DNA of 18,253 nt from Candidatus Mnemosynella bozhongmuii. Its GTDB lineage: Archaea; Halobacteriota; Archaeoglobi; Mnemosynellales; Mnemosynellaceae. The DNA is taken from contig JACIWD010000044.1 of NCBI GenBank assembly GCA_014361165.1, positions 1 to 18,253 on the forward strand. The letters are read 5' to 3'. The notes under the pieces are model-generated. The model saw only the letters and a list, made by a program, of their open reading frames with translations, was not told the origin of the DNA and did no database searches. Below, piece by piece: positions 1 through 7,183 of this stretch. Each line of letters begins with the position of its first letter. Positions within the stretch are counted from its first letter, which is position 1. The position numbers were made by a program, and so were the translations under genes.

Positions 1-114
1 TCCGAACACGAAGTTTCCGATGACTGCAGCTAAGATCACTGTGATGGCGACCATCAGAATCACTCCGATCACTGGAGAGACTGCCTCGTCCTTTCTCTCC
101 TTCTTCACCATCAT
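1..114 (-). CDS. Type IV pilin / archaellin-like protein, N-terminal fragment (class III signal peptide)
   Basis: Only the first 38 codons are in the window; the gene runs off the left edge. The visible residues begin with a basic, charged head (MMVKKERKDEA), followed by VSPVIGVILMVAITVILAAV. This is the signature of archaeal type IV pilin-like proteins (Pilin_N/DUF1628 type), which are processed by a prepilin peptidase of the PibD/EppA kind just before the hydrophobic stretch. The hydrophobic segment would then form the filament core or anchor the protein. Two ATGs are adjacent (114 and 111). I chose 114 because a GGTGA ribosome site lies six bases upstream. The gene is divergent from threonine synthase. 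The mature domain, and hence the type of filament or surface protein, cannot be judged. Confidence 0.8.
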   Translation of the reverse strand, partial: MMVKKERKDEAVSPVIGVILMVAITVILAAVIGNFVFG

Positions 115-170
115 CCCCTCTCACCCCCTTTTAGTTTTTGACAGCGTCATTAATTTTAACACATGATTGT

Positions 171-180
171 TTATAAATTT
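171..180 (-). promoter_or_regulatory. Candidate TATA box for the pilin-like gene
   Basis: Read on the minus strand the bases are AAATTTATAA, an archaeal TATA-like element in AT-rich DNA about 60 bases upstream of the pilin ATG at 114. Transcription would start near 150, leaving a leader that contains the GGTGA ribosome site. Assigned by motif and spacing only. Confidence 0.4.
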
Positions 181-193
181 TTCTGCTGCTCTT

Positions 194-287
194 TGTGCAC
201 ATTGTGCATATTAAAAAAGGCTTATGAATGCTTCTGGGCTCAGAAAAGATTTTATGTGAGAAAAGAAAGAAAATATACCTGTGCACA
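194..287. promoter_or_regulatory. thrC promoter region with repeated TGTGCA / TGTGCACA sites
   Basis: TGTGCACA occurs at 194-201 and again at 280-287, where it covers the GTG start codon of threonine synthase. TGTGCA also occurs at 203-208, and GCACATTGTGC (197-207) is itself a dyad. A TATA-like ATATTAAAAA follows immediately (208-217), and a second candidate, GATTTTATG, lies at 249-257, about 28 bases before the GTG. The second spacing would give a leaderless thrC mRNA, consistent with the lack of a clear ribosome site there. Repeated dyads around TATA and start codon suggest an operator; no binding protein can be named. Confidence 0.35.
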
Positions 288-1399
288 GAAAAAAAGAGGC
301 TTATTTTGAATGTTCTGGATGCGGAAGAGAATATGAGATAAGCGGGAGCATCTGGAGATGCCGGTGCGGATGTCATCTGAATCTGGTTTTTGACGCTGAA
401 ATAAATCGCGAGAGGCTTGAGGGAAGAGAGAAGACTCTCTGGAGATACTTTGAAGCTCTTCCACTCGAGGAGACTTCTTCAATCATCAGCTTCAGCGAGG
501 GCTTCACGCCTCTTCTTAAAGCCGAGCTCTTCAACCAGAATGTCCTCGTGAAGATGGAGTACCTCTTTCCAACCGGTTCCTTCAAAGACAGAGGCTCCAC
601 CGTGATGATCTCAAAGCTGAAGGAGCTTGGAGTCGGAGAGATTGTTGAGGACTCCTCCGGAAATGCAGGAGCATCTGTATCGGCCTATTCAGCGAGAGCA
701 AAAATAAAATGTCACATTTTTGTTCCTGAGAGAGCTCCTGAGACGAAGCTATCTCAGATTGAGTTCTACGGAGCAGAAATTCACAGAATTAAGGGCTCAA
801 GAGAGGAGGTTGCGGAGAGAGCAAGAAATTTTGCGGAAAGTCGCTATTACGCCTCTCATTCCTGGAATCCATTCTTCCTTCATGGAACAAAGACTTTTGC
901 CTATGAGATTTCAGAACAGCTGAACTGGAGAACTCCCGATGCCATCATCCTCCCGGTTGGTAACGGAACTCTTCTCCTCGGCGCATATCTCGGTTTCAGA
1001 GAGCTCAGAGATATGGGGCTCATCGAAGAGATTCCTAGGTTAATCGGAGTGCAGAGCGCATCATGCGCTCCGCTTTTCAGAGCCTTCAGAGAGAATTCAG
1101 AAAAGCTTCCCGAAATTGAGGTGAGAGAGACGATTGCTGACGGAATCTCTGTCTCAAAACCTGTGAGATGGAAGGAGATTCTCGCAGCAATCAGAGAGAC
1201 GGATGGAGAGCTGATTGCGGTTGAGGAATCGGAAATCATTGAGGCTCTGAGGGAGCTCGGAAGAAAGGGATTTTATGTTGAGCCAACTTCAGCCGTTTCT
1301 CTTGCAGCTCTCAGAAGAATTGATGAGAGCGGGGAATTTCTGATTCCGCTCACCGGCTCCGGTCTGAAGCTTGGGGAGAGGATGAGAAGATTTCTTTAA
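281..1399 (+). CDS. thrC: Threonine synthase (PLP-dependent)
   Basis: A 372-residue fold-type II PLP enzyme, expected to convert O-phosphohomoserine to threonine in the cytoplasm. The N-terminus carries a small zinc-ribbon-like set of cysteines (C11, C14, C27, C29/C31), as archaeal threonine synthases often do. The PLP lysine is K102 in PTGSFKDRG. SSGNAGAS is the loop that contacts the cofactor, PVGNGT fits the phosphate-binding loop, and LTGSGLK near the C-terminus is typical of ThrC. The GTG start at 281 is the only sensible one: an in-frame TGA lies at 257-259, and a later start would cut the zinc ribbon. The stop codon overlaps that of the convergent mtnA-like gene. A related activity such as cysteate synthase cannot be fully excluded by eye. 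Confidence 0.88.
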   Translation: MHRKKEAYFECSGCGREYEISGSIWRCRCGCHLNLVFDAEINRERLEGREKTLWRYFEALPLEETSSIISFSEGFTPLLKAELFNQNVLVKMEYLFPTGSFKDRGSTVMISKLKELGVGEIVEDSSGNAGASVSAYSARAKIKCHIFVPERAPETKLSQIEFYGAEIHRIKGSREEVAERARNFAESRYYASHSWNPFFLHGTKTFAYEISEQLNWRTPDAIILPVGNGTLLLGAYLGFRELRDMGLIEEIPRLIGVQSASCAPLFRAFRENSEKLPEIEVRETIADGISVSKPVRWKEILAAIRETDGELIAVEESEIIEALRELGRKGFYVEPTSAVSLAALRRIDESGEFLIPLTGSGLKLGERMRRFL

Positions 1400-2427
1400 T
1401 CCTCTCTGTTCAGAACCTCCCTCATCCTCTCCTCTGTAACCGGAGAGATTATTCCCTTCTCGCAGATGATTGCTGTTATGAGCTCAAGAGGAGTTGCGTC
1501 GAAAGCCGGGTTGAGGACATCAACTTCAAGAGGAGCAATCTGCTTTTCTCCGCAGAATATCAGTTCTTCTCTTGCTCTCTCCTCGATGATGACATCCTTC
1601 TCCTCCTTCCCGAGATCGAAGGTTGAGGAGGGAGCTGCAACATAGAAGGGAATTCCGTGATGCCTCGCTATGACCGCATGCGAGTATGTTCCGATCTTGT
1701 TGAAGACTGCATCCCTGACGATTCTGTCTGCTCCGACAATGATCTTGTCAACGAGACCCTTCCGCATCACATATCCGCTCATCGAATCGGTTATGAGGGT
1801 TACCTCTATACCATCCTCAAGAAGCTCCCATGCTGTGAGCCTGCTTCCCTGATTCAGAGGTCTTGTTTCTGTTGCAATCACTCTGATCTCCTTTCCGTGC
1901 TCGACAGCAGACCTGATTACACCGAGAGCTGTTCCCCAGTCAACGGTTGCAAGCCTTCCCGCATTGCAGTGCGTCATAACCGTATCTCCGTCTTCAAGAA
2001 GCTCCTGCCCGATTTCTCCGATGAGCCTGTTTACTCTTATGTCCTCATTCGCAAGAAACTCTGCTGTTTCGAGAGCTTTTCTTCTGATTTCCTCGACGGT
2101 TTCACCGGAGAGAGCTTCCCTGAGTGTGAGATCTATGGCATGGAAAAGATTTACAGCGGTTGGCCTTGTTGATCTGAGAATTTCGGCACATCTGATGAGC
2201 TCCCTTTTCATCTCCTCTGGATCATCCCCTCTGAAATTGTGGGCACAGAGAGCTATTCCGTATGCTGCAGCAACACCTATTGCAGGTGCTCCCCTCACCC
2301 TCAGAGACTTTATGGCTTCGGCAACTTCCTCAACAGTTCTGCACTTTATTATTTTCAGCTCAGCTGGGAGCAGCGTCTGATCTATCATCTCAACCGCTCC
2401 CTCTCTGTTCCAGTAAACAGTCCTCAC
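1396..2427 (-). CDS. mtnA: S-methyl-5-thioribose-1-phosphate isomerase family (MtnA / eIF2B-like)
   Basis: A member of the MtnA/eIF-2B family, expected to convert methylthioribose-1-phosphate to methylthioribulose-1-phosphate in the methionine salvage route. Family motifs are clear: RVRGAPAIGVAAAYG near the N-terminus, the catalytic cysteine in MTHCNAG (about C154), ETRPLNQGSRLTAWEL, the catalytic aspartate in VGADRI (about D234), and NKIGTYSHAVIARHHGIPF. The usual alanine after NAG is arginine here. I chose GTG at 2427, giving 343 residues beginning MRTVYW. This matches the family N-terminus, and GGAGGG lies seven bases upstream, just after the ATPase stop (2430-2432). The in-frame ATGs at 2442 and 2433 lie inside the ATPase gene. 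The gene is last in the ABC operon. Other sugar-phosphate isomerases of the family are the main alternative. Confidence 0.85.
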   Translation of the reverse strand: MRTVYWNREGAVEMIDQTLLPAELKIIKCRTVEEVAEAIKSLRVRGAPAIGVAAAYGIALCAHNFRGDDPEEMKRELIRCAEILRSTRPTAVNLFHAIDLTLREALSGETVEEIRRKALETAEFLANEDIRVNRLIGEIGQELLEDGDTVMTHCNAGRLATVDWGTALGVIRSAVEHGKEIRVIATETRPLNQGSRLTAWELLEDGIEVTLITDSMSGYVMRKGLVDKIIVGADRIVRDAVFNKIGTYSHAVIARHHGIPFYVAAPSSTFDLGKEEKDVIIEERAREELIFCGEKQIAPLEVDVLNPAFDATPLELITAIICEKGIISPVTEERMREVLNRED

Positions 2428-2429
2428 AT

Positions 2430-3158
2430 TCATCCCTCCCATATCATCCTGAGGATTTTCTCCCTGAGCTCAATAAACTTTGCATCCGTCCTGTTTCTCG
2501 GTCTCTGAAGATCTATTTTCACCTCTCCTTTTATCTTCGCCGGAGCTGCTGAGAGAACAAGAACTCTGTCAGCGAGATAGACGGCTTCCTCAACATTATG
2601 AGTTACGAAAAGAACTGTTTTGTGCTCGCTTTCCCAGATTCTCATGAGCTCGATTTGCATCAGATTTCTTGTTTGAGCATCGAGTGCAGCGAACGGCTCG
2701 TCCATGAGGAGGATCTCTGGATCGACGGCAAGAACCCTTGCTATTGCAACTCTCTGCTTCATCCCGCCGGATAGCTCTCTCGGATATTTCTTTCTGGCAT
2801 CCTCAAGACCCACGAGTTTTATGCAACGCTCAACAATCTTCTTTCTCTCCTCTCTGGGAACACCCTTTATTTCAAGACCAAATTCTATGTTCTTCTCAAC
2901 CGTCCTCCAGGGAAAGAGAGCATATTCCTGAAAGACGAAGCCAACTGTTCCATCCAGCCCGTTAAGCGGTTTTCCCTTCCAGAGAATCTCTCCTGAATCT
3001 GGCTTCTCAAGACCCGCAATCGTTCTGAGAAGAGTTGTCTTTCCGCATCCGGATCTTCCGACTATGCAGAGGAATTCACCTTCATGAACCTTGAAGCTTA
3101 TTCCATCGAGAACGAGATTTCCATTGAAACTCTTTCTGAGCTCTCTGACCTCAAGCAT
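2430..3158 (-). CDS. ABC transporter ATPase, nitrate/sulfonate/taurine (SsuB/TauB) type
   Basis: A 242-residue cytoplasmic nucleotide-binding subunit. All ABC ATPase motifs are present in order: Walker A GRSGCGKT (34-41), Q-loop FVFQEYALFPW (Q77), signature LSGGMKQR (about 129-136), Walker B ILLMDEPF (149-156), D-loop ALDAQT and H-loop histidine in VTHNVEEA (H187). Overall it fits the SsuB/TauB/NrtD group that powers uptake of small oxyanions, sulfonates or thiamine-precursor-like substrates. The ATG overlaps the permease stop as TGATG, so the two are translationally coupled. The substrate cannot be told from the ATPase. Confidence 0.92.
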   Translation of the reverse strand: MLEVRELRKSFNGNLVLDGISFKVHEGEFLCIVGRSGCGKTTLLRTIAGLEKPDSGEILWKGKPLNGLDGTVGFVFQEYALFPWRTVEKNIEFGLEIKGVPREERKKIVERCIKLVGLEDARKKYPRELSGGMKQRVAIARVLAVDPEILLMDEPFAALDAQTRNLMQIELMRIWESEHKTVLFVTHNVEEAVYLADRVLVLSAAPAKIKGEVKIDLQRPRNRTDAKFIELREKILRMIWEG

Positions 3159-3928
3159 CAGTATCTGCGCCTCCTCTCTATCCAGAGAAGTCCCTCATTC
3201 ATGAGATATCCCACGATTCCTATAGCCATCATTCCGGAAATTATCTTCGCCACATCCCCTCCGATGTAATACATCGTCCAGATGAAGAAACCTATTCCGG
3301 AAGCAGACCCTCCTATCATCTCCGCAGCTATTATGCTCATCCATCCAACTCCCAGTCCAACTCTAACCCCGGTGATTATCATTGGAAGAGAGGCCGGAAT
3401 TATCACCTTTGTGAGAATCTGGAAACGATTTGCTCCGAAGGTTCTCGCGGCATCCACGAGAATCGGGTCAACAGATTTCACTCCGGTGGCTGTGTTGAGA
3501 ACAGCCGGGAAGAAGGCTCCAACGAAAACTATGAAAATCTGAGCATAGAATGATGTGTTTTCGAGATGTCTGAAGAAGATGTATGCCAGGGGAATCCATG
3601 CAAGAGGTGGAATGGGACGGAAGAGCTCTATGATTGTTGAGGTTAGAGCCTCAAATCTCCTGCTTCTTGCCATGGCTATTCCAAGAGGTATTCCGATTGA
3701 GAACGCAAGAATGGAGCCTCTGAGAACTCTTCCGAGACTTGAGATGACATGGCTCTGAAGCGTTCTTCCGAGCACCGGCTCTCCGACAGTTACAAGCTTG
3801 ATAAATGTTTCAGCAGTTCTCAGAGGAGTTGGAAGATCGAGGACTTTCAGAGATGCCACAAAATGCCAGAAAAAGAGGAAAAGAATGATGGATGCAATTT
3901 TCAGGAATTTCAGATCTCTTTCCCTCAC
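3158..3928 (-). CDS. ABC transporter permease, SsuC/TauC type
   Basis: A 256-residue integral membrane protein with about six hydrophobic segments, the first at residues 8-28. The EAA loop that docks on the ATPase is recognisable in DAARTFGANRFQILTKVIIP followed by ITGVRVGLGVGWMSIIAAEM, the standard layout of nitrate/sulfonate/taurine permeases. It starts at GTG (GTGAGG), whose bases overlap the TGA of the binding-protein gene, and ends in the TGATG junction with the ATPase. It forms the membrane channel for the neighbouring binding protein and ATPase. Confidence 0.92.
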   Translation of the reverse strand: MRERDLKFLKIASIILFLFFWHFVASLKVLDLPTPLRTAETFIKLVTVGEPVLGRTLQSHVISSLGRVLRGSILAFSIGIPLGIAMARSRRFEALTSTIIELFRPIPPLAWIPLAYIFFRHLENTSFYAQIFIVFVGAFFPAVLNTATGVKSVDPILVDAARTFGANRFQILTKVIIPASLPMIITGVRVGLGVGWMSIIAAEMIGGSASGIGFFIWTMYYIGGDVAKIISGMMAIGIVGYLMNEGLLWIERRRRY

Positions 3929-4971
3929 TCCTTCAACCTCACCTCAAGGTTGTGCTGTTCAAGAGCCATTCTGAGTATGAAATCCTGAACCGTGCCGAAG
4001 CCAGGAATGGCAATGGTCTTCCCCCTGAGATCTTCAATGCTCTTTATTCCGGAGTTCTTTGAGACCACTATTGCTGAACCCTCATTGTTTGCTCCGGCAA
4101 CTATGTGAATTCTTATGTCATCATTTATCCTCTTAAGTGTTGCTGGTGCCCCGCCGAGATATGAGACATCGATCTCTCCTGCCTTAAATGCTTCCATTGC
4201 CATCGGGCCGTTTGCATACTGCTTTTCAAGATCTCCTCTGATCCCGGCTTTTTCGAAGTAGCCCTCTTTCAGAGCGACATACCATGCGAGCTCGTGAAGA
4301 TCAGCTGTCAGATGCCCCATGTTTATTTCCCTGTCTGGTTTCTCCGGAACCCATGATGGGTCCTCACTGAGCTTCTGAACAACGTAATCATACGCCTCTC
4401 TCATGAGGAAATCATCAAAGAACTCATCCTCAGAGGCATATCCGAGTTCCTCGACTGTTCTCTCGAGGAATCCACCCTCCCTGAGTCTCTCATAATAGTT
4501 CCTGAACTCCTGCTCATCCGGGAATTCTATGAACTTTATGTGCTTCATCGCCTCCTCAACAACCTCTCTGTCCTTCCCTGTGAACTCCACGGCATACTGA
4601 ATGACCTTTTCGTAGTTCCCGGGATCATTTATGAATCTCGTTGCCTTAACATGAGCCCAGACAAGAGCTCTGAGAAGCTTCTCATCCTTTGCAACCTCGT
4701 CGCTCACAGCCAGAATGCAGCATGGATGATTCGGCCATATCTCACCTGATTGAACGAGGTATTCTCCTTCTCCCCTCACAACAACTTCAGCATTGTAGGG
4801 TTCCCATGCTATGAAACCATCTATTTCACCTGAGAGCATCTCGTTTCTCATATCCGCCGGAGAGAGCTTCACAACATAAACTTCATTTCCCTCTCTGGTC
4901 TCGGTGCAGCCGGAGAGAGCCACAGAGAGCAGTGCAGCTATCAGAATCAGGGAAAGAGCTTTCCCCTTCAT
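3925..4971 (-). CDS. ABC substrate-binding lipoprotein (SsuA/NMT1-like), apparently circularly permuted
   Basis: A 348-residue binding lipoprotein with a signal peptide and lipobox LSGC (C22), so it should be anchored outside the membrane. I chose ATG 4971 because GGTGA precedes it and the signal peptide starts there; the longer frame to 5217 is antisense to the divergent regulator. SsuA/NMT1 motifs are present but in swapped order. SPADMRNEMLSGEIDGFIAW (37-56) and SGEIWPNHPC (75-84), normally in the second half, come first. LTADLHELAWYVALKEGYF (221-239), EAFKAGEIDVSYLGGAPA (260-277) and AGANNEGSAIVVSKNSGIKS (292-311), normally in the first half, come last. The protein ends where the family usually crosses into the second lobe. 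It is first in the operon. The ligand is unknown; sulfonate, nitrate or thiamine precursor are family precedents only. Confidence 0.85.
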   Translation of the reverse strand: MKGKALSLILIAALLSVALSGCTETREGNEVYVVKLSPADMRNEMLSGEIDGFIAWEPYNAEVVVRGEGEYLVQSGEIWPNHPCCILAVSDEVAKDEKLLRALVWAHVKATRFINDPGNYEKVIQYAVEFTGKDREVVEEAMKHIKFIEFPDEQEFRNYYERLREGGFLERTVEELGYASEDEFFDDFLMREAYDYVVQKLSEDPSWVPEKPDREINMGHLTADLHELAWYVALKEGYFEKAGIRGDLEKQYANGPMAMEAFKAGEIDVSYLGGAPATLKRINDDIRIHIVAGANNEGSAIVVSKNSGIKSIEDLRGKTIAIPGFGTVQDFILRMALEQHNLEVRLKE

Positions 4972-5000
4972 GATCTCACCGAGAGGTTCTGGGAAGTTTC

Positions 5001-5037
5001 TCTTTAAAAATCTGTCGGAATGAGAAAATTTATTATC
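5001..5037. promoter_or_regulatory. Divergent promoter region between the ABC operon and the HTH regulator
   Basis: The 112-base gap between the binding-protein ATG (4971, minus) and the regulator ATG (5084, plus) contains AT-rich AAAATTTATTATC (5025-5037). It can act as a TATA element in either direction: about 50 bases before the regulator start, and about 60 before the binding-protein start on the other strand. A second minus-strand candidate, TTTTTAAAGA, lies at 5001-5010. A shared control region would suit a regulator acting on the adjacent transporter. Inferred from spacing and base content. Confidence 0.4.
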
Positions 5038-5083
5038 CTTAATGTGAAAATTGTTCAGTGTAAGAGGACAGTAAGGTGAGAAG

Positions 5084-5593
5084 ATGAGGGAGGAGAGATT
5101 GCTGAAAGCCATTCTGAATGGAGAGGATTTTGGAGAGACTCTGAAGAGATTCCTCAAAGAGGAGCTGAGAATCTCGATCCGCGAATTCTCCGAGCTGAGC
5201 GGAATTCCTGAGAGCACACTTTACAAGCTCATCTCGGGTGAGAGAGAGCCAACTCTCAGAACTCTGCGACAGATATTCAGGGCGATTAAGAGAGATGAGG
5301 AGCCCTTCATAGCAATCATAGCCTCAAGATCTGTTTTAAATGAGATCACAGAAAGCTACGTGAATTTTGATGGAAAGAGGGTGAAAATAAAGGAGTATCC
5401 TGCAAATTCCTTTGAGGAGGCGATTGTATCCGCTGTGAGGGCCGAGAGAGATGGGGCTGTTGCGCTCATCTGCGCTCCAATTGTGAGTCCCGCGATAGAG
5501 AAGATTGTCTCGATACCGATTGTGACCATCATTCCGAAGAGGGACATGAGGGATGCGATCGAGGTTGCTATAAGGAAGTCCTCAGTATGGTAG
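5084..5593 (+). CDS. HTH (Cro/CI-XRE type) transcriptional regulator with C-terminal sensor-like domain
   Basis: A 169-residue protein. Residues about 30-66 form a Cro/CI-type helix-turn-helix (ISIREFSELSGIPESTLYKL, then ISGEREPTLRTLRQIFRAI), so DNA binding is expected. The C-terminal half (about 72-165) alternates hydrophobic strands and helices (DGAVALICAPI, IPIVTIIPKRDMRDAIEVA), reminiscent of the PrpR-type N-terminal ligand-sensing fold; that likeness is tentative. The ATG at 5084 follows GGTGAGAAG, a good ribosome site. It lies divergent from the ABC/mtnA operon, the usual position for a local regulator, so it may control that operon. Its 3' end overlaps the convergent pheT end by 12 bases. 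Confidence 0.8.
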   Translation: MREERLLKAILNGEDFGETLKRFLKEELRISIREFSELSGIPESTLYKLISGEREPTLRTLRQIFRAIKRDEEPFIAIIASRSVLNEITESYVNFDGKRVKIKEYPANSFEEAIVSAVRAERDGAVALICAPIVSPAIEKIVSIPIVTIIPKRDMRDAIEVAIRKSSVW

Positions 5594-7183
5594 CTCTATT
5601 TCGAATGCAGAGACAGGGTGATCCAGATCGAAGTTCAGGAGAACCTCCGGATGAATCTCTCCGAAGACTCCGGAGACGTCACCTCTGAGCTCTGCAACCC
5701 TCCCTTCTATGAAAGCGGGATCCTCTGTCTCGAAGATTTCTGCTTTGTAGCCCATTTCTCTCAGGAAGGACTGAACAACTGCCTTTATCTCCGAGAAGTC
5801 TGCGTTTGCATGCATCGAAACTCCGGCGACGTGATTCCTTCTCCTCTCATTCACAATAACATCTCCGACCTCGAAGATTCTGTGAGGCATCGGATAGTGC
5901 CTGTTCATCGAGAGGGCTTCGAGAAGCATCGGAAGAATTGAGCTTCTGAAAATTCTCTGCTCCTCTGAAGCCGGATTCGCAATTTTAAGGGCGGATCCCT
6001 TTCTCCTCATCATATCGAAATGAATTCTCTCGGAAGTCAGGGTGAAGGTCATCACCTCGGTGAAACCCAGACCGATCATGAGCTCTCTAACCCTGTTGTT
6101 CATCCTCTCGACTTCATGTTCCGAGCTTATTGAGGGAATCTCCGGGAAGATTGAGGGAATTCTGTCATAGCCGTATCCTATCGCAACATCCTCGATTATG
6201 TCCCAGGGATGCATGATGTCTGCCCTGTATGCCGGAATTTTCACCTTTATTTTCTCTCCGGAAATCTCGGCATCATACCTCATCCTCAGGAGAGCCTCAA
6301 TGCATTCCTCCGGGTTGAGAGGAACACCTATCAGCTCTCTGATTTCTGAGAGAGAGACCTCCATGGACCTCTCAGCGAGATCAGGAGTGGTGATGATCTC
6401 TCCTCCGTCAAATATCCTCACGCTCTGAACTCTGAATCCTCTTTCCGCGAGAGCCGTGACAATTATGTTCAGAGCTGTGCTGACAGTTTTTTCTGTCCCG
6501 GTAACATCTATGAAGAGCTCCTTTGTTTTCTCTGTAACCCTTGTGAGCTCTCCGTTGATGATTGGTGGAAATGAGAGAACGTTTCCATCTCTATCCAGAA
6601 TCACGGGAAATCTGTCGAAACCTTCGAGAATGAAGGAGAATGCCCTCCCTTTTGGATGCCTCTCAAGAATCTCCCTTATGGACATCTCCTCATCAAAATC
6701 CAGAGGGACAAATGAGAATTCTTCATCCACTGTTGTGTAGGTGAAGGGAGGTTTCACCTTTGAGAGATCGTGAATTCCTATGGAGACCTTTCTCCTGTTC
6801 CTTCCCAAACCCCAGTGCAGATGCTCCTGAAGGTGCATGAGAGATTCTATCAGCTCATCGCTCATCCTGACATCTCTGATGACTGCAGAAACTATCAGAG
6901 GTCTAACTGATTTAACGGATGGGTCGACCCTTAGTTCAATTTCAGAGGGCGAAACGCTGTATTTCGGAGCTCCTTTCTCAATTCCGAAAAATCCCTTCAT
7001 TGCTCTTGCAACACCCTCAACACTGTACATATCAGGTCTGTTCGGGAAGAACTCAACATCTGCAAAATCATCTCCAATTCTCTCAATATCGGCTCCGATC
7101 ATCGGAATTCTCTCTATGATTTTCTCTGCAGGAATTCCGGTGAGATTTTCAAGATCCCTGAATTCCAGATGTATCACGGGCAT
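5582..7183 (-). CDS. pheT: Phenylalanyl-tRNA synthetase beta subunit
   Basis: A 533-residue beta subunit of the alpha2-beta2 synthetase that charges tRNA-Phe. It is the short archaeal/eukaryotic form, lacking the N-terminal tRNA-binding extension of bacteria. The N-terminus (VEFFPNRPDMYSVEGVARAM) matches archaeal PheT. The middle region is the B3/B4-type editing domain, followed by the B5-like segment (PAYRADIMHPWDIIEDVAIG) and the catalytic-like core. I chose ATG 7183 (MPVIHLEF) because GAGGAGAG lies a suitable distance upstream; an earlier in-frame start lies inside pheS. It overlaps the pheS end by 10 bases, so the two subunits are translationally coupled. It is last in the endA-trpS-pheS-pheT cluster. 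Confidence 0.95.
   Translation of the reverse strand: MPVIHLEFRDLENLTGIPAEKIIERIPMIGADIERIGDDFADVEFFPNRPDMYSVEGVARAMKGFFGIEKGAPKYSVSPSEIELRVDPSVKSVRPLIVSAVIRDVRMSDELIESLMHLQEHLHWGLGRNRRKVSIGIHDLSKVKPPFTYTTVDEEFSFVPLDFDEEMSIREILERHPKGRAFSFILEGFDRFPVILDRDGNVLSFPPIINGELTRVTEKTKELFIDVTGTEKTVSTALNIIVTALAERGFRVQSVRIFDGGEIITTPDLAERSMEVSLSEIRELIGVPLNPEECIEALLRMRYDAEISGEKIKVKIPAYRADIMHPWDIIEDVAIGYGYDRIPSIFPEIPSISSEHEVERMNNRVRELMIGLGFTEVMTFTLTSERIHFDMMRRKGSALKIANPASEEQRIFRSSILPMLLEALSMNRHYPMPHRIFEVGDVIVNERRRNHVAGVSMHANADFSEIKAVVQSFLREMGYKAEIFETEDPAFIEGRVAELRGDVSGVFGEIHPEVLLNFDLDHPVSAFEIELPY

Noticed and set aside
1657..2552. Several plus-strand frames opposite mtnA and the ATPase.
   Set aside because: They are antisense shadows of genes with intact catalytic motifs and lack recognisable domains.
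4972..5217. N-terminal extension of the binding-protein frame by 82 codons.
   Set aside because: It is antisense to the HTH regulator. The lipoprotein signal and GGTGA site place the start at 4971.
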